A stretch of 64,000 nt of DNA. Source: Sthenelais limicola. Its lineage: Eukaryota; Annelida; Polychaeta; Phyllodocida; Sigalionidae. Both the position numbers and the translations under genes were made by a program. Where the stretch lies: positions 4,734,627-4,798,626 of the forward strand of contig OW804100.1 of assembly GCA_942159475.1 (NCBI GenBank), read 5' to 3'. Below, in pieces: positions 62,622 through 64,000 of the stretch (position 1 is its first letter; each line of letters begins with the position of its first letter). The notes beneath the pieces are model-generated. The model worked only from the letters and a program-made list of their open reading frames with translations. It did not search any database and was not told the origin of the DNA.

Positions 62622-63898
62622 GGATATATGACACCATGTAATTCAACACACCATAGCGCTGTATATCTGCCCGACAAGCATTAACAAGTTCTGTGAACAA
62701 TTGTGAGAAATGACTTCAAATGGAGGAAGAGTTGGGGGTATAGCCCCTCGAAAAACAACACAGTCATTGAACAGTTTTAATAATAATCATTCATCTGATA
62801 GCTACGCAATATTGGGAGACCAGGATGATAACCTCCCATCAAGTCCTGACGTGGAAAGGTCAGGCTTTTTCAATGAAGCCTTTTCCCCAGATCCAGATTC
62901 ACCAAGAAGGGCCGCACCAGTTGCCTCGCGACCATCCACGTCTGAGTCTCCACGTAGGCTCCCGGCCCCACCACCCCCCACTGATGCCAGAAAGGTAACA
63001 AGACAGCCACCAAAGTCATCATCTGCAGTTGCACCTAAAACAACACAGGCATCTACTGTCACACCAACTGCAGCCACCCCACAAAGTTCAAACCTTGCTA
63101 AAGCAAAGCCCTCCTTTGCTGAAGCGCCTGCTAAAAAGAAGGTCCAGATTCCAGAGGCTTTCGCTGCACCGAAAGAGACCAAACCTCCCGAGCCTAAGAA
63201 AGAGACCAAACCTCCCGAGCCTAAGGAAGTGACCAAACCTCCTCAGCCTAAGGAAGTGACCAAACCTCCTCAGCCTAAGGAAGTGACCAAACCTCCTCAG
63301 CCTAAGGAAGTGACCAAATCTCCTCAGCCTAGGAAAGTGACCACAGCGCCTGAGCCTAAAAAAGTGACCACACCTCCTGAGCCTAAGAAAGAGGCCACAC
63401 CTCCCTTGCTTAAGAAAGACACCAAACCAGAGCCTAAGAAATCCAAAGCCCACACCTATGAAAACGTAACAATAGCACCTCCATCTAAACCACCCACTGA
63501 TCCCTCACCTCAACCTGAGGGGGAGGAAAATACTGATGACAATAACCAATTGATATTGAAATCAGCCCTGAAGAAGGGCAATACTGAAAAGATTGTAGAA
63601 ACAACCGAGGACGGCCCTTCTCGCCTGAAAACCACAACAAATGGTGACCATGAGAATGGCGATGAAAAAAACAAGGACTCAAAGCGGGTACAGTTTCAGG
63701 TACCGGAGGAAGAAGAGCAGGAGGCAGAGGAAATGAGAGATAAAGCTGTCCATGCAAAAATAAAAGCAAGGAGGGCTACAGTGGCAAACAGGGCAAACAA
63801 ACCAAAAAAGAGTGACACTGTGATTCCCATAGATGTATCTTCAGCAAGTGTTGCACCAAACCCAGGGGATGCTGTTGATATGGATGCCGATGACATTG
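62622..63898 (+). CDS. Coding exon of an unidentified gene: Pro/Lys-rich protein (continues beyond window)
   Basis: The exon follows the acceptor CTTTCCTTTTCAG, carries 88 bases of leader and starts at ATG 62710 (context GAAATGA). The frame is open for about 396 codons to a likely donor (ATTG|GTAGTT at 63898/63899); reading past it gives hydrophobic residues and a stop at 63967, as expected of an intron. Residues about 150-245 are a 9-residue repeat (PKEVTKPPQ and variants, about ten units). The rest is Ser/Pro-rich, then acidic and charged with KRVQFQVPEEEEQEAEEMRD. No domain is recognised. It looks like a disordered N-terminal region of a larger protein. Confidence 0.7.
63166..63440 (+). 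repeat. 27-bp coding minisatellite
   Basis: CCTAAGGAAGTGACCAAACC plus TCCTCAG repeats in frame about ten times, coding PKEVTKPPQ. The central three units are nearly identical; the edges have diverged. Confidence 0.9.
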
Positions 63899-64000
63899 GT
63901 AGTTGGATTGTTTTGTTTTTAAAGGGTTTTATTCCAACATACCTGCCATCCTGGCTTTTACATAGCTAAGACACATCTTACGTTGACCCTATTTTGTATT

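Noticed and set aside
63088..63453. Minus-strand ORF with repeated Leu/Arg/Phe/Gly units
   Set aside because: The antisense frame of the 27-bp coding minisatellite.

Overview
This window is from a nuclear genome of an animal, most likely an aquatic invertebrate. The evidence is AT-rich intergenic DNA, GT-AG introns, dense families of short inverted-repeat transposons (MITEs), and four kinds of retroelement: a tyrosine-recombinase retroelement, two complete LTR elements (one with an env gene), a lone LTR and a LINE fragment. The phylum cannot be fixed from sequence alone. There is no prokaryotic gene organisation; the only operon-like arrangements are the overlapping gag/pol frames of the retroelements.

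Layout. 1-3.7 kb: minus-strand DIRS/Ngaro-like element with a gag-like ORF (zinc knuckle, in-frame TGA), RT-RNase H, and a tyrosine recombinase that runs off the left edge. 6059-15957: a complete Ty3/Gypsy-type element with two 722-bp LTRs that match by eye, a 4-bp TTTA target duplication, gag, a well-formed -1 frameshift signal, pol, and a third ORF (zinc-finger/coiled-coil) behind what looks like its own TATA/initiator promoter. 16.2-18.4 kb: LINE 3' end, an interrupted MITE, a foldback hairpin and a minisatellite.

18573-38496: a 19.9-kb env-bearing LTR element inserted into a MITE, with a perfect CTGC target duplication. It carries a Gag with an RG-rich tail and no zinc knuckle, a cysteine-rich ORF entered by -1 frameshift, pol, an F-type envelope-like ORF, and a fourth ORF. 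About 16.2 kb of its interior (22263-38471) is inverted. The inversion splits one LTR and the fourth ORF at an 8-bp inverted microhomology, and the pieces still match: LTR lengths add up and the reading frame is conserved.

38.5-64 kb: host-like DNA. It holds MITE copies, a lone LTR (41566-42144), a five-exon gene with a DUF4806-like C-terminus (42267-44990), minisatellites, several long palindromes including a perfect 96-bp-arm inverted repeat, a promoter-like region near 60.2-60.5 kb, and a proline/lysine-rich coding exon (62710-63898) that continues past the right edge.

Within each retroelement the genes cooperate as usual: Gag packages RNA, protease, RT and RNase H make cDNA, and integrase or recombinase inserts it. 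Frameshift sites set the Gag:Pol ratio. In the 19.9-kb element a consensus splice donor at the end of pol and acceptors ahead of env and the fourth ORF suggest spliced subgenomic RNAs.
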